A DNA stretch of 64,000 nt, taken from NCBI RefSeq assembly GCF_030690045.1, contig NZ_JAUYHK010000014.1, forward strand, positions 1 through 64,000, in the 5' to 3' direction. Source of the stretch: Thalassospira sp. Its GTDB lineage: Bacteria; Pseudomonadota; Alphaproteobacteria; Rhodospirillales; Thalassospiraceae. Within the stretch, counting starts at the first letter, position 1. Every line of letters begins with the position of its first letter. The notes beneath the pieces were generated by a model. It had not been told where the DNA came from. It made no database searches and saw nothing but the letters and a program-made list of their open reading frames with translations. The position numbers were made by a program, and so were the translations under genes. This document shows, piece by piece, positions 26,410-35,094 of the stretch.

Positions 26410-26556
26410 AAGACTGTCCTCTTCTGTCTTTGTAATCAGGGCTCGTTTGCTCGATTTGATTTTTCAGGTGCCCTATGAATCGACAGTCGCAGGTCTCTGG
26501 ATAAGACACTAGTGCCCGTATATGATATGCTGTGTCGCAACACGGGGAACACGAAA

Positions 26557-27450
26557 TTGGATATAGAAGAATTAGAAACATTTGTAGAAGTTGCTGATTC
26601 CGGGGGAATTTCCCCTGCTGCGCGTCGACTGGGTCTATCCAAATCAATCGTCAGTCGACGGCTTTTGCGTCTGGAATCGGCGCTTGGTGTCCAGCTTCTG
26701 GCGCGCACGACCCGAGGGGCGGCACTTACCGAAGCCGGGACTACATTTCGCGAACATGCTGCGCGGATTCGGGATGAATTGGAGTTGGCAAAAGACACAC
26801 TGCTGCCAACGGGTGAACTTTGTGGCCGGCTTCGTATCGCCATGCCGCTTTCGTTCGGTCCGACACACTTTGCCCCCGTGCTTGCAAAAATGGCGCAACG
26901 CCATCCCCAGCTTCAGATCAATGCCTGCTATAGTGATCGCTTCGTAGACCTTATTGCCGAGGGATTTGATTGTGCGATCCGGTTGGGCCTTCTTCCCGAT
27001 TCCAACCTTATTGCAAAGCACATTGCGCCGATCCATGGCAAGCTCGTTGCAAGCCCCTCATACATCAAGACGCATGGCGCACCTGAAACGCCCGAAGACA
27101 TTGCATTCCACCAAGCCGTTCTACAGGGCACCGAGTCCTGGCATCTGATGGACGGTGACAAAATCGTTACGGTGCAGCCGCAAGGGCGTTTCAAGTCCGA
27201 CAATGGCATAGCACTGACCGCTGCTGCCGCAGAAGGTCTTGGCATTGGGTGTCTTCCCAATTGCCTTACCCATGAATATCTGGTCTCCGGTGCTCTCGTT
27301 CCGGTGATGCCTCAATATCCACCCAAATCCGGGGCTGCCTATGTGGTCCGTCCACCCGGAAGTTACCCGGACCGGAAAGTGCGCATACTGACCGAAATGC
27401 TCATTGAACATGTCCAATCCAATCCCCATCTCTGGGAACAAAGCCCCTGA
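26557..27450 (+). CDS. LysR-family regulator, first of a paralogous pair
   Basis: A regulator of about 297 residues. The helix-turn-helix is at the start (FVEVADSGGISPAARRLGLSKSIVSRRLLRLE), with the effector domain after it. I prefer the TTG at 26557 (preceded by GGGGAAC): likeness to the paralogue at 28775 starts exactly at the matching TTG, whereas the upstream residues from GTG 26512 differ. It is divergent from the YcaC-type gene at 25759, its probable target, and the pirin gene follows 190 bases downstream. Confidence 0.88.
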   Translation: MDIEELETFVEVADSGGISPAARRLGLSKSIVSRRLLRLESALGVQLLARTTRGAALTEAGTTFREHAARIRDELELAKDTLLPTGELCGRLRIAMPLSFGPTHFAPVLAKMAQRHPQLQINACYSDRFVDLIAEGFDCAIRLGLLPDSNLIAKHIAPIHGKLVASPSYIKTHGAPETPEDIAFHQAVLQGTESWHLMDGDKIVTVQPQGRFKSDNGIALTAAAAEGLGIGCLPNCLTHEYLVSGALVPVMPQYPPKSGAAYVVRPPGSYPDRKVRILTEMLIEHVQSNPHLWEQSP

Positions 27451-27640
27451 CATGCCAGCAAGAGCCAACCCAGAGGTCCCGGACAAGCGTATTCCCGGCA
27501 GACATTCCACTTCGCGCGACACAGTTAAGCGCATAGCGTGACTAGCGGAGCGAAAAAACATACGCCACTCTGAGGTATCCGTCGGCCTGGTAGAGCATCG
27601 TGCATGCCAGATCAGAACGAGAAAATGATCAGAGAGGAAG

Positions 27641-28582
27641 ATGCGTATGAGTTGGAATCCAGCATTGCAACCGGGCTGCCCCGATGATGTAGATACGGAC
27701 GCGATTGAGACACTTATTGTCCCGCGCGCGCGGGATCTTGGCGATTTCGAAGTTCGTCGCGCCTTGCCTGCGCCAAAGCGGCAAATGGTGGGGCCTTTCA
27801 TCTTCTTTGATCAAGCCGGACCGGCCGAGTTCCTGACCGGTCAAGGTGTCGATGTAAGACCTCACCCGCATACTGGTCTTGGCACAGTTACGTATCTTTT
27901 TCGCGGTGATTTCCATCATCGGGACAGTACAGGGGCAGATCAGATCATCCGTCCCGGCGAGTTGAACTGGATGGTTGCCGGGCGTGGCGTCACCCACTCG
28001 GAGCGGACTTCTGCGACGGCCCGGAGCGGTCCCAACAGTTTGTTCGGGATACAGACCTGGCTAGCCCTGCCCGACCAATATGAGGATATGGCGCCGATAT
28101 TCGAGCACCATAACAAAGAGACGCTGCCGATAATCGAGGATTCTGGCGTCACGGTTCGGCTTATTCTCGGGAACGCCTATGGCAAGGTTGCGCCTGCGAC
28201 AATGTTCTCCGAAACCTTTTACGCAGATGTGGTGCTTGAAGCGGGAAGGCGATTGCCTTTGCCCGACAATCACGAGGACAGAGGCATCTACATCGTTGAA
28301 GGCTCAATATTGATCGCCGGACAGGAATATCAACCCTCTCAAATGATGGTCTTCCGTCCAGGAGATAAAATCACCGTATCGGCTGGCGAAAGAGGCGCGC
28401 GGCTCATGATCCTCGGCGGCGCCACCCTTGAAGGACCACGTTACATCTGGTGGAACTTCGTTGCCTCATCCAAGGAGCGCATCGAAGAAGCCAAAGCCGA
28501 ATGGCGCGCAGCAAACTGGGGCAAGGGACGTTTCGATCTTCCTATCAATGACCGTGATGAGCACATCCCACTGCCGGATTGA
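27641..28582 (+). CDS. Pirin-family protein
   Basis: A 313-residue bicupin. The metal ligands expected in pirins are all present: His75 and His77 in RPHPHTGLGTVTY, His119 and Glu121 in GRGVTHSERT. Bacterial pirins are described as quercetin dioxygenases or as partners of metabolic enzymes. AGAGGAAG precedes the ATG at 27641; 27647 is an alternative. It sits between two related LysR genes on the same strand. It may detoxify an aromatic compound, but this is inference. Confidence 0.92.
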   Translation: MRMSWNPALQPGCPDDVDTDAIETLIVPRARDLGDFEVRRALPAPKRQMVGPFIFFDQAGPAEFLTGQGVDVRPHPHTGLGTVTYLFRGDFHHRDSTGADQIIRPGELNWMVAGRGVTHSERTSATARSGPNSLFGIQTWLALPDQYEDMAPIFEHHNKETLPIIEDSGVTVRLILGNAYGKVAPATMFSETFYADVVLEAGRRLPLPDNHEDRGIYIVEGSILIAGQEYQPSQMMVFRPGDKITVSAGERGARLMILGGATLEGPRYIWWNFVASSKERIEEAKAEWRAANWGKGRFDLPINDRDEHIPLPD

Positions 28583-28774
28583 GCCGCTGTGACGGAATGC
28601 TTCCACGACAGCCAAGCCGGTCCGGCCTTGCTTTAGCGCTCTTTTCAAAACGTCTTTTTCTGAGGTCACAACCAGCACCCGCTGTTCATCAATGAGATGG
28701 ACATGCTTAGTTCCGCGCGCGGTAAACAAACACCCCTTCGCGTGCTGCAGTGTTGTGAAATAGAGAACGCCAAA

Positions 28775-29668
28775 TTGAATATAGAAGACTTAGAAACATT
28801 CGTTGGGGTTGCCGATGCGGGGGGAGTTTCGCCCGCTGCGCGACGGCTCGGTGTATCCAAATCAATTGTCAGTCGCAGGCTCTTTCGGCTTGAAGCAGCG
28901 CTTGGTGTCCAGCTTCTTGCGCGAACAACACGCGGTGCCGCCCTCACTGAAGCCGGCGTTGCATTTCGAGAACACGCCGCAAGGATCAGTGCCGAAATCG
29001 AACTGGCAAGGGACACGATTATGCCAACGGGTGATCTTCGCGGTCGCCTTCGAATTGCCATGCCGCTCTCCTTGGGGCCGATACACTTTGCCCCCATGCT
29101 TGCGAACATGGCACAGCGTTATCCCCAGCTTCAGCTTCATGCTTCCTATAGCGACCGCTTTGTTGACCTTATTACCGAAGGTTTTGATTGCGCGATCCGG
29201 GTGGGCTACCTTCGGAATTCCAACCTGCTCGCCAAACGCATCGGCCCCGTCTATTTGAAACTTGTCGCAAGCCCGTCTTACATCGAGGCACATGGAGCTC
29301 CGGAAACGCCAGAGGAACTCATAGCGCATCAGGCCCTTATGCAGGGAACAGAGTCCTGGAAATTTATGGATTGCGACAAGGTCATCACGGTCCAGCCACA
29401 GGGACGCTTCAAATCCGACAACGGCATAGCTCTTACCGCTGCGGCAACAGCCGGGCTGGGCCTTGCGTACCTTCCCGACAGCTTGATCTGTGAATATTTA
29501 AGATCCGGTGCACTGATTCCGGTCATGACAAGTTACCCTCCGCCACCTGCGGCCGCATATGTTGTCCGACCACCTGGCCAGCACCCTGTACGAAAAGTTC
29601 AAGTACTTACCGAAATGCTGATTGAGCATCTCGGGCAAAATTTGTGCCTTTGGGGGAGGAATCTTTAA
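28775..29668 (+). CDS. LysR-family regulator, second of a paralogous pair
   Basis: About 297 residues, very similar along its whole length to the regulator at 26557 (for example RRLGVSKSIVSRRLFRLEAALGVQLLARTTRGAALTEAG against the same stretch there). The TTG at 28775, after AGAGAACG, is the point where likeness starts; the frame runs back to ATG 28697 with unrelated residues. The pair looks like a duplication around the pirin gene. Downstream it runs into IS110 remains, so any former target to the right is lost. Confidence 0.87.
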   Translation: MNIEDLETFVGVADAGGVSPAARRLGVSKSIVSRRLFRLEAALGVQLLARTTRGAALTEAGVAFREHAARISAEIELARDTIMPTGDLRGRLRIAMPLSLGPIHFAPMLANMAQRYPQLQLHASYSDRFVDLITEGFDCAIRVGYLRNSNLLAKRIGPVYLKLVASPSYIEAHGAPETPEELIAHQALMQGTESWKFMDCDKVITVQPQGRFKSDNGIALTAAATAGLGLAYLPDSLICEYLRSGALIPVMTSYPPPPAAAYVVRPPGQHPVRKVQVLTEMLIEHLGQNLCLWGRNL

Positions 29669-29727
29669 GTTTATTGCAAAGCTCTGACAGCAACTGTGTC
29701 TATCGGTCAGGTTGATGTCGCCATGTT

Positions 29728-30420
29728 TCACCGGTTTTGAGGATCGCGTTTGCGATTGCGATGATGACAAGCTTGTGCGGTTTTCCACGCTCCTTGAGGC
29801 GTTGTGCGACGGGCTTTAGCATTGGGTTGTGATATGCGCGGCGAGTGCGGCTTGGAACAACACATGTCGCAATGCCCGCCGCCTCGCCTTGATGTCATCC
29901 GACCGAGTTCCGGCATTTCTGCGATTAGCATGGCCGCTGAAACCGGTCCAATGCCGGGAATCGATCGCAGGAGATTTGCTTTCACAGCAGTGGTTTTCTC
30001 CTGTGCAGTGACACTTTCAATCCGACTTTCGATGTCTCCGATCCAGGTATTGAGCAAGGCCTTGAGGACATCGTCCATATCCTCAACATCGGCGGAAATG
30101 CCTTGCTTTTGGCGCGCCGCTATCTGCATCGAAAGTCGCTTGCGCATATCCACGATTTGAGCCCTTCTTGTCGTTAAGGTTCTGAGAATGCGCAGATTAT
30201 CACTTGGCAATGTCCGTCCGGCTTCTGGGCGGAACAGCATAAACCGGGCGATGAGTTCCGCGTCGATACGATCCGTCTTGGTTCGCGTCCCTCGCGACAT
30301 CGCAAAGGCCTTGATCTGGGCCGGGGGAAGTTGCCTCGTATAGATTCCCGCTTCAACAAGCGCCGCCCACAGAGCCCATTCCTGCCGTCAGTCCTCGCCA
30401 GGGCTGACAACGGGCATTCA
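29728..30420 (-). pseudogene. IS110-family transposase remnant
   Basis: On the minus strand the frame contains LPPAQIKAFAMSRGTRTKTD then RIDAELIARFM, part of the N-terminal DEDD catalytic domain, and later LLRSIPGIGPVSAAMLIAEM, the C-terminal transposase_20 motif. After that the frame is broken by a deletion: HVLFQAALAA appears in another frame. The first 50 or so residues of the protein are also missing. It is inactive and marks the right edge of the transposase-rich region. Confidence 0.82.
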
Positions 30421-30574
30421 TAGCAGAGGCGGGACACATAAGGTGTTCGGTGTTTAATGCAGGGTGACGAAAATTCTCGTTGGTTTTTGATGCATAAAAG
30501 CTTTTTGAACTACGCGGTCATGGCGAAAATGAGAAATGTCACTTTCTCTGCCAATCCTGCAGTTTTGTGTCAAT

Positions 30575-30640
30575 TTGAAATGCTAAGTAATTGATTTAGA
30601 AGCAAGTCAAATGTCACCTTTTGTGGCGCCTGACACCCTC
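30575..30640. repeat. Non-coding repeat copy B (related to 388-456)
   Basis: AAGTAATTGATTT at 30585-30597 is followed by CCTTTTGTGGC at 30617-30627, the same blocks as in copy A. The two copies lie near the two ends of the transposase-rich segment, in the same orientation. Confidence 0.5.
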
Positions 30641-30649
30641 CGGGGGCAT

Positions 30650-30689
30650 AAAAACTTTGGTAATCCCCCATTGAAAGCGGGGGATTGCC
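30650..30689 (-). terminator. Probable terminator of the aryl polyene operon
   Basis: GGTAATCCCCC (30659-30669) pairs with GGGGGATTGCC (30679-30689) with one G-T wobble and a nine-base loop. On the minus strand ACCAAAGTTTTTA follows the stem. It is 100 bases after the last gene of the operon. Confidence 0.6.
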
Positions 30690-30787
30690 GCATTGTACGA
30701 CGCACCGCCTCGGCTGTGCGGGTAGATCTGTGTAGAATTTTTCGATGATGAAAATACACTATCAAAAGATAACCAATTTTACGCAGA

Positions 30788-32017
30788 TCAAACCTGCCGA
30801 AAAATCAGTGACGTATTAATTCCGCCAAAGGCGAAATTGTTGCTCATCAGATGTTCGGCGGTCATCTTGCGGGGGGTGCTATAGATATAATCCAGGTCGG
30901 CGCATTGCGGGTCGATCTGTGCCAGATTGGCCGTAGCGACGAAGGAGCCTTCGCGCATCATTTCAAGGCCCAGCCATGCCTCGATGGCACCGCATGCGCC
31001 AAGGCTGTGACCGAAATGGCCTTTCAGGGTATGGATCGGGATGGCGCGGTTAAAGACAGCGCGTGTTGCCGTGGTTTCGGCGAGATCACCATGATCGGTT
31101 GCGGTGCCGTGGCCATTGATCACATCAATGTCACCCGGCTGTAAACCGGCAGTTTCAAGCGATTTGCCAAGGGCAATTTGCATTTTGTCGGCGGCGGGTT
31201 GCGTCACATGCGCACCGTCAGAATTGCTGGAAAAGCCGATAATTTCCCCATAGATGGTCGCACCGCGGGCTTTGGCATGTGTGTATTCTTCCAAAATCAG
31301 CGTACCGGCCCCTTCGCCAATCACAAGGCCGTCGCGTCGCGCATCATAGGGGCGCGGGGTCAGTTCCGGGGTATCGTTGCAGGTGCTGGTGGCAAACAGG
31401 GTATCGAAGACGGCAACCATGGTCGGGCAAAGTTCTTCGGCCCCGCCTGCGATCATCACATCCTGCATGCCGAATTTAATCGCCTCATAGGCGTAACCGA
31501 TGCCCATGCTGCCCGATGTGCAGGCGGTTGATGTCGGAATGATCCGTCCTGAAATGCCATAAAGAACCCCGATATTGACCGCAGCGGTATGGCTCATCAT
31601 CTGGATATAGCTGGTCGCGGTGATGCCATTGCTGTCGCCCGTTTCCATCAGGCGGGTAAAGGCAATGACCGGTGGTGTGCTGCCAAAGGATGACCCATAT
31701 GCAATGCCAAGCCGCCCGCCTTGCAACAGGGCGGTGTCATTGCGCAAGCCCGCCATTTCAAGGGCATTGTCGGTTGCGGCGACGGCCATTTGTGCGACCC
31801 GGCCCATACTGCGCAATTGTTTGCGGTTGAATTTTCCTTTCAGGTTGAAATCCGCGACCGGGGCGGCAAGGCGGGTTCGCAGATCATATTTGCCATCCCA
31901 GTCATGCATTCGCCGAATGCCGGTTTCGCCTGCGGCCATACGCGATGAAATTGTGGCCCAGTCATTGCCAAGGGCGGTAATTCCGGCCATGCCGGTGACG
32001 ACAACGCGCCGGGTCAT
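30788..32017 (-). CDS. apeO: Aryl polyene 3-oxoacyl-ACP synthase (ketosynthase, ApeO-like)
   Basis: A FabF-type ketosynthase of 409 residues with the complete triad Cys166 (STACTSG), His303 (NGHGTATDHGD) and His337 (GHFGHSLGA). In APE systems the elongating ketosynthase pairs with a chain-length factor and adds two-carbon units to the aryl starter on an ACP. ATG 32017 overlaps the ketoreductase stop as ATGA; the frame goes back to 32077 without likeness. It is the last gene of the operon, in the usual order ketosynthase R, dehydratase P, reductase Q, ketosynthase O. Confidence 0.92.
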   Translation of the reverse strand: MTRRVVVTGMAGITALGNDWATISSRMAAGETGIRRMHDWDGKYDLRTRLAAPVADFNLKGKFNRKQLRSMGRVAQMAVAATDNALEMAGLRNDTALLQGGRLGIAYGSSFGSTPPVIAFTRLMETGDSNGITATSYIQMMSHTAAVNIGVLYGISGRIIPTSTACTSGSMGIGYAYEAIKFGMQDVMIAGGAEELCPTMVAVFDTLFATSTCNDTPELTPRPYDARRDGLVIGEGAGTLILEEYTHAKARGATIYGEIIGFSSNSDGAHVTQPAADKMQIALGKSLETAGLQPGDIDVINGHGTATDHGDLAETTATRAVFNRAIPIHTLKGHFGHSLGACGAIEAWLGLEMMREGSFVATANLAQIDPQCADLDYIYSTPRKMTAEHLMSNNFAFGGINTSLIFRQV

Positions 32018-32739
32018 AGCATCCCCCCATTCACGCTGATGACCTGACGGGTGATATAGGAGGCATCTGCGCTGCATAAAAACGCGATGGTGGCCGCAAC
32101 CTCGTCCGTTGTGCCATAGCGGCGCATCGGGATCATGGCCTTTACCTCGTCTTCGGGCAGATCATCGGTCATCTGTGTGGCAATAACACCTGGGGCAACC
32201 GCATTGACCGTGATTTTGCGTTTGGCAAGTTCAAGGGCAAGCGATTTGACCGCCCCGATAATCCCGGCCTTGGACGCGGCATAATTGACCTGTCCGCGAT
32301 TGCCCGCGATGCCGGCAATCGATGTCAGGGCGACGATCCGGCCCCCCTTGCGTCGCTGAACCATCGGCATCACCAGCGGTTTGATCACATTGTAAAAACC
32401 ATCAAGATTGGTGTGCAGAACCCGATCCCAGTCATCGTCTTCCAGCGCGGGAAACGGCCCGTCGCGGGTCAGCCCGGCATTGAGGATCACCCCGTAAGGT
32501 GCGCCATATTCGCCCAGTTCATTTTCCAGCGCGAGACGGGTTGCCGACCGGTCGGCAAGATCAAACCGGATCAGGCGTCCGGCCCGACCAAGAGCGATAA
32601 CGTCATCCAGAACCTTTTGCGCGCCGTCGCGGTCAGAATGATAATGGACAACAATATCAAAGCCGTCCTTTGCCAGACGGCGGGCGGTTGCCGCCCCGAT
32701 GCCCTTGCTGGCCCCTGTTACCAAGATGGTTTCTGTCAT
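32014..32739 (-). CDS. apeQ: Aryl polyene 3-oxoacyl-ACP reductase (FabG type, ApeQ-like)
   Basis: A 241-residue short-chain dehydrogenase that reduces the 3-keto group on the growing chain with NADPH. It has the cofactor motif TGASKGIGAA (8-17), the catalytic Ser in SIAGIAG, and Tyr/Lys in YAASKAG. Its start overlaps the dehydratase stop and its stop overlaps the ketosynthase start, both as ATGA, so all three are translationally coupled. Confidence 0.92.
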   Translation of the reverse strand: MTETILVTGASKGIGAATARRLAKDGFDIVVHYHSDRDGAQKVLDDVIALGRAGRLIRFDLADRSATRLALENELGEYGAPYGVILNAGLTRDGPFPALEDDDWDRVLHTNLDGFYNVIKPLVMPMVQRRKGGRIVALTSIAGIAGNRGQVNYAASKAGIIGAVKSLALELAKRKITVNAVAPGVIATQMTDDLPEDEVKAMIPMRRYGTTDEVAATIAFLCSADASYITRQVISVNGGML

Positions 32740-33239
32740 TGTTCTGCCGTGTCTTTTCTTGTGCTGGCCGAAGGTTCGGATGGCCCGGATGGATCTTCGG
32801 GTTGATAGACATTTATGCGTGCACTGACAACCACATCATTGCCATCGCGGATTTCACCGTCAAAGACACCCATTTCGCCGTCTTCAAAGATGTTTTTGAC
32901 ATGAACTTCAAGCCGGGTATCGGCGGCAAACCAGTCGCGGGTCATCGTCATTTTGCGCGACCCCAGCAAAAATCCGATTTTGGGTTTGCTGCCCGGTTCG
33001 GCCTGTTGCGCGCGCCAGCCGCTATAGGCCGCAACTGTTTGCGCAATATATTCAATCCCGACATAGCCCGGCACCCCGTGGCGGGGGATAAAGAACAGGC
33101 TGTTTTTGGTAATGTAAATTTCGGTCTGCATGCTGTCCTCATCCGCCGCAATGACCCGATCAATCAGCAGCATCGGGGCGGCATGCAGCACCAGACTGGC
33201 GACCGGAGGGAACGGATTTTGGTCCTTGTTGCTGTTCAT
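32736..33239 (-). CDS. apeP: Aryl polyene 3-hydroxyacyl-ACP dehydratase (ApeP-like hotdog)
   Basis: A 167-residue hotdog-fold protein. The catalytic His54 is in IPRHGVPGYVGIEYIAQ, with Glu63 in the central helix. In characterised APE systems this subunit forms a heterodimer with a second dehydratase, ApeI; here the ApeI-like domain is fused to the ligase at 42913. The C-terminal 20 residues are polar and probably disordered. ATGA overlap with the ketosynthase gene before it. Confidence 0.9.
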   Translation of the reverse strand: MNSNKDQNPFPPVASLVLHAAPMLLIDRVIAADEDSMQTEIYITKNSLFFIPRHGVPGYVGIEYIAQTVAAYSGWRAQQAEPGSKPKIGFLLGSRKMTMTRDWFAADTRLEVHVKNIFEDGEMGVFDGEIRDGNDVVVSARINVYQPEDPSGPSEPSASTRKDTAEQ

Positions 33240-34462
33240 GCCGGTGTATTCCCGTCATGCCAGCCGCGCCCCAGAATGACCGAGACATTGCTGCCGCCAA
33301 AGGCGAAGGAATTGCTCATCATCGCGCATTTTGTCATTGGGGCAAGGCGGGCATTATGGGCCACGACCAGATGAAGGGGCGGAATATCTGCGTCTGCGAC
33401 ACCGTCCCAGATATGGCGGGGCAATGGCGCCCCATTGGGGGCATCCTGCAATGACAGCCACAAAATTGCGGCTTCTATTGCACCGGCGGCACCGAGCGTA
33501 TGGCCGGTCATCGGTTTGGTCGAACTGGATGGGACGTTATCACCCAAGACATCCCGAACGGCACGGGATTCCATCCCGTCATTTAGCGGTGTGGCCGTGC
33601 CATGCAGGTTCAGATACGCAATGTCGGATGGCATTATTCCGGCATGATCCAGCGCATTTTGCATGGCGGCGGCGGCCCCCTTGCCATCGGGATGCGGGGC
33701 GTTGGGGTGATGGGCGTCGGAACTTTCACCAACCCCAAGCAGGGCAATGTCACCGGCGGCACGCTGCATGATAAAAAGAGCGGCACCTTCGCCGATATTG
33801 ATCCCGTCGCGGTTTTTGCTCATGGGGTTGCAGATGCCCAGGGCAACCGATTGCAATGCATCAAATCCCCGTACGGTCAGGCGGCACAGACTGTCAACAC
33901 CGCCAACCAGAACAGCATCACACAACCCGGTACGGATCAGACGGGCTCCGGCAGCGAAGGCCTTGGCACTGGATGAACAGGCCGTTGAAATCACATAGAC
34001 CGGGCCGCCCAGATCAAACGCATCGCGCAGGAAATCCCCCGGTGATCCGATTTCCTGATGGCTGTATAAAAAGCCGGAAGGGAAGCTGCCGGTTTCCAGC
34101 AAAGACTGATAATCCTGCGTGCCTTCTTCGATCCCCGATGTGCTGGTGCCCAGAATGATGCCGATGCGGTCGCGTCCGTATTGCGCAATCAGCGCCGCGA
34201 TTTCGGTTTTGATCTGAGCGGCGGCGGCCCATAGCAGGCGGTTATTCCGTGTGTCATGGCGCTGTAAATGATCGGGCAGGGGTGGCAGTTTGGCGGTAAC
34301 AGAACCAAGCATGACAGGACGGTCAGACAGAAAACCGTCCCGCGCCATCATATCGGCGGGCCGGTCACCAAACATGGTGTCGCGGGTTTCATCAAGGCCG
34401 TTGCCAAGCGATGAAACAATACCAAGGGAGGATAGCCAGACCGGATCAGTGCGCATGGTCAC
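33236..34462 (-). CDS. apeR: Aryl polyene beta-ketoacyl-ACP synthase (ApeR-like)
   Basis: A second complete ketosynthase of 408 residues, with Cys162 (STACSSSAK), His287 (LHGTATPLND) and His321 (MTGHTLGA). In known APE pathways a second ketosynthase of this kind is proposed to act in initiation or on particular chain lengths. GTG 34462 overlaps the lipoprotein stop (GTGA); ATG at 34456 is an alternative. It differs clearly from the ketosynthase at 30788, so it is not a recent duplicate. Confidence 0.9.
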   Translation of the reverse strand: MTMRTDPVWLSSLGIVSSLGNGLDETRDTMFGDRPADMMARDGFLSDRPVMLGSVTAKLPPLPDHLQRHDTRNNRLLWAAAAQIKTEIAALIAQYGRDRIGIILGTSTSGIEEGTQDYQSLLETGSFPSGFLYSHQEIGSPGDFLRDAFDLGGPVYVISTACSSSAKAFAAGARLIRTGLCDAVLVGGVDSLCRLTVRGFDALQSVALGICNPMSKNRDGINIGEGAALFIMQRAAGDIALLGVGESSDAHHPNAPHPDGKGAAAAMQNALDHAGIMPSDIAYLNLHGTATPLNDGMESRAVRDVLGDNVPSSSTKPMTGHTLGAAGAIEAAILWLSLQDAPNGAPLPRHIWDGVADADIPPLHLVVAHNARLAPMTKCAMMSNSFAFGGSNVSVILGRGWHDGNTPA

Positions 34463-35094
34463 GGGTCCATGCGTTGTGATCGAATGGCGATGTCATAGCC
34501 AAACCGTTCATTGCGCAGGCTGGCGACGCCTTGCCAGATATCGCGCGACGGGCGGTCGATCCGGGCATAAATCCGGCCTGTTGCATTTATGCGGATCACA
34601 CGTTGTTCCAAGATTTCAGTGACCGACATGCTACCGGGCAGGGCCTTTTTGAGGGCATCAAGCGGCCAGTAAACCATCACGATATCAGCAAGCAACCGAC
34701 GGGCATCAAATGTTTCGGGCAACCAGTCCGCCGTCTGGATCGTTAAGGCATCGGCATCCCAGTCGATATCAATCGCCCGTCGGCCAAGATCGTCAATCAT
34801 CACGATTTTTACCGCGCCGGGCGCAAGTGCGATGCGGGCCTGAAAGGTGCCCTGTTCATCCTTGGCCCAGCGGGCCTGAATTTGCTGGCTGATGTCAAGG
34901 TTGTCATCCCCCGCCCACGGATTGCCGGGCAGGGTGAATTCCGCATTGTCATCCAGCATCACGGTCTGTTTTACCCCGCCCGAAAACAGGGCCGGCATGG
35001 ACAGATCGGGCATGGACAGGCGCGACAGATCAGCAGGCGTGCCGCAGGCAGCAAGGCCAAGCGATAAAAGAATGGTCAGGATGACGGTGCGCAT
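34459..35094 (-). CDS. Lipoprotein of the aryl polyene cluster (DUF3261-like)
   Basis: A 211-residue lipoprotein. Residues 1-16 form a lipoprotein signal with lipobox LAAC at 14-17 (MRTVILTILLSLGLAACG), so it is anchored to a membrane after lipidation. The start at 35094 lies inside the end of the flavoprotein gene. Small lipoproteins of this kind accompany the LolA-like carrier and the MMPL exporter in APE clusters and probably help to place the pigment in the outer membrane. Function not shown. Confidence 0.8.
   Translation of the reverse strand: MRTVILTILLSLGLAACGTPADLSRLSMPDLSMPALFSGGVKQTVMLDDNAEFTLPGNPWAGDDNLDISQQIQARWAKDEQGTFQARIALAPGAVKIVMIDDLGRRAIDIDWDADALTIQTADWLPETFDARRLLADIVMVYWPLDALKKALPGSMSVTEILEQRVIRINATGRIYARIDRPSRDIWQGVASLRNERFGYDIAIRSQRMDP

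Larger units (their letters stand above)
30421..30787. other. Intergenic boundary between mobile region and pigment cluster
   Basis: About 370 bases with no credible gene. It holds the second copy of the non-coding repeat (30575-30640) and a stem-loop (30659-30689) downstream of the pigment operon. Confidence 0.5.

Noticed and set aside
30388..30437. Extending the IS110 gene to a complete transposase start
   Set aside because: The frame upstream of about 30420 has lost likeness to the family N-terminus, and the first part of the DEDD domain is missing.
1..30640. A 30-kb composite transposon or integrative island with attachment sites
   Set aside because: The transposase remains belong to three different families and none is complete; no integrase or tRNA gene is present, and the two edge repeats are imperfect. 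It is kept only as a finding about the repeats.
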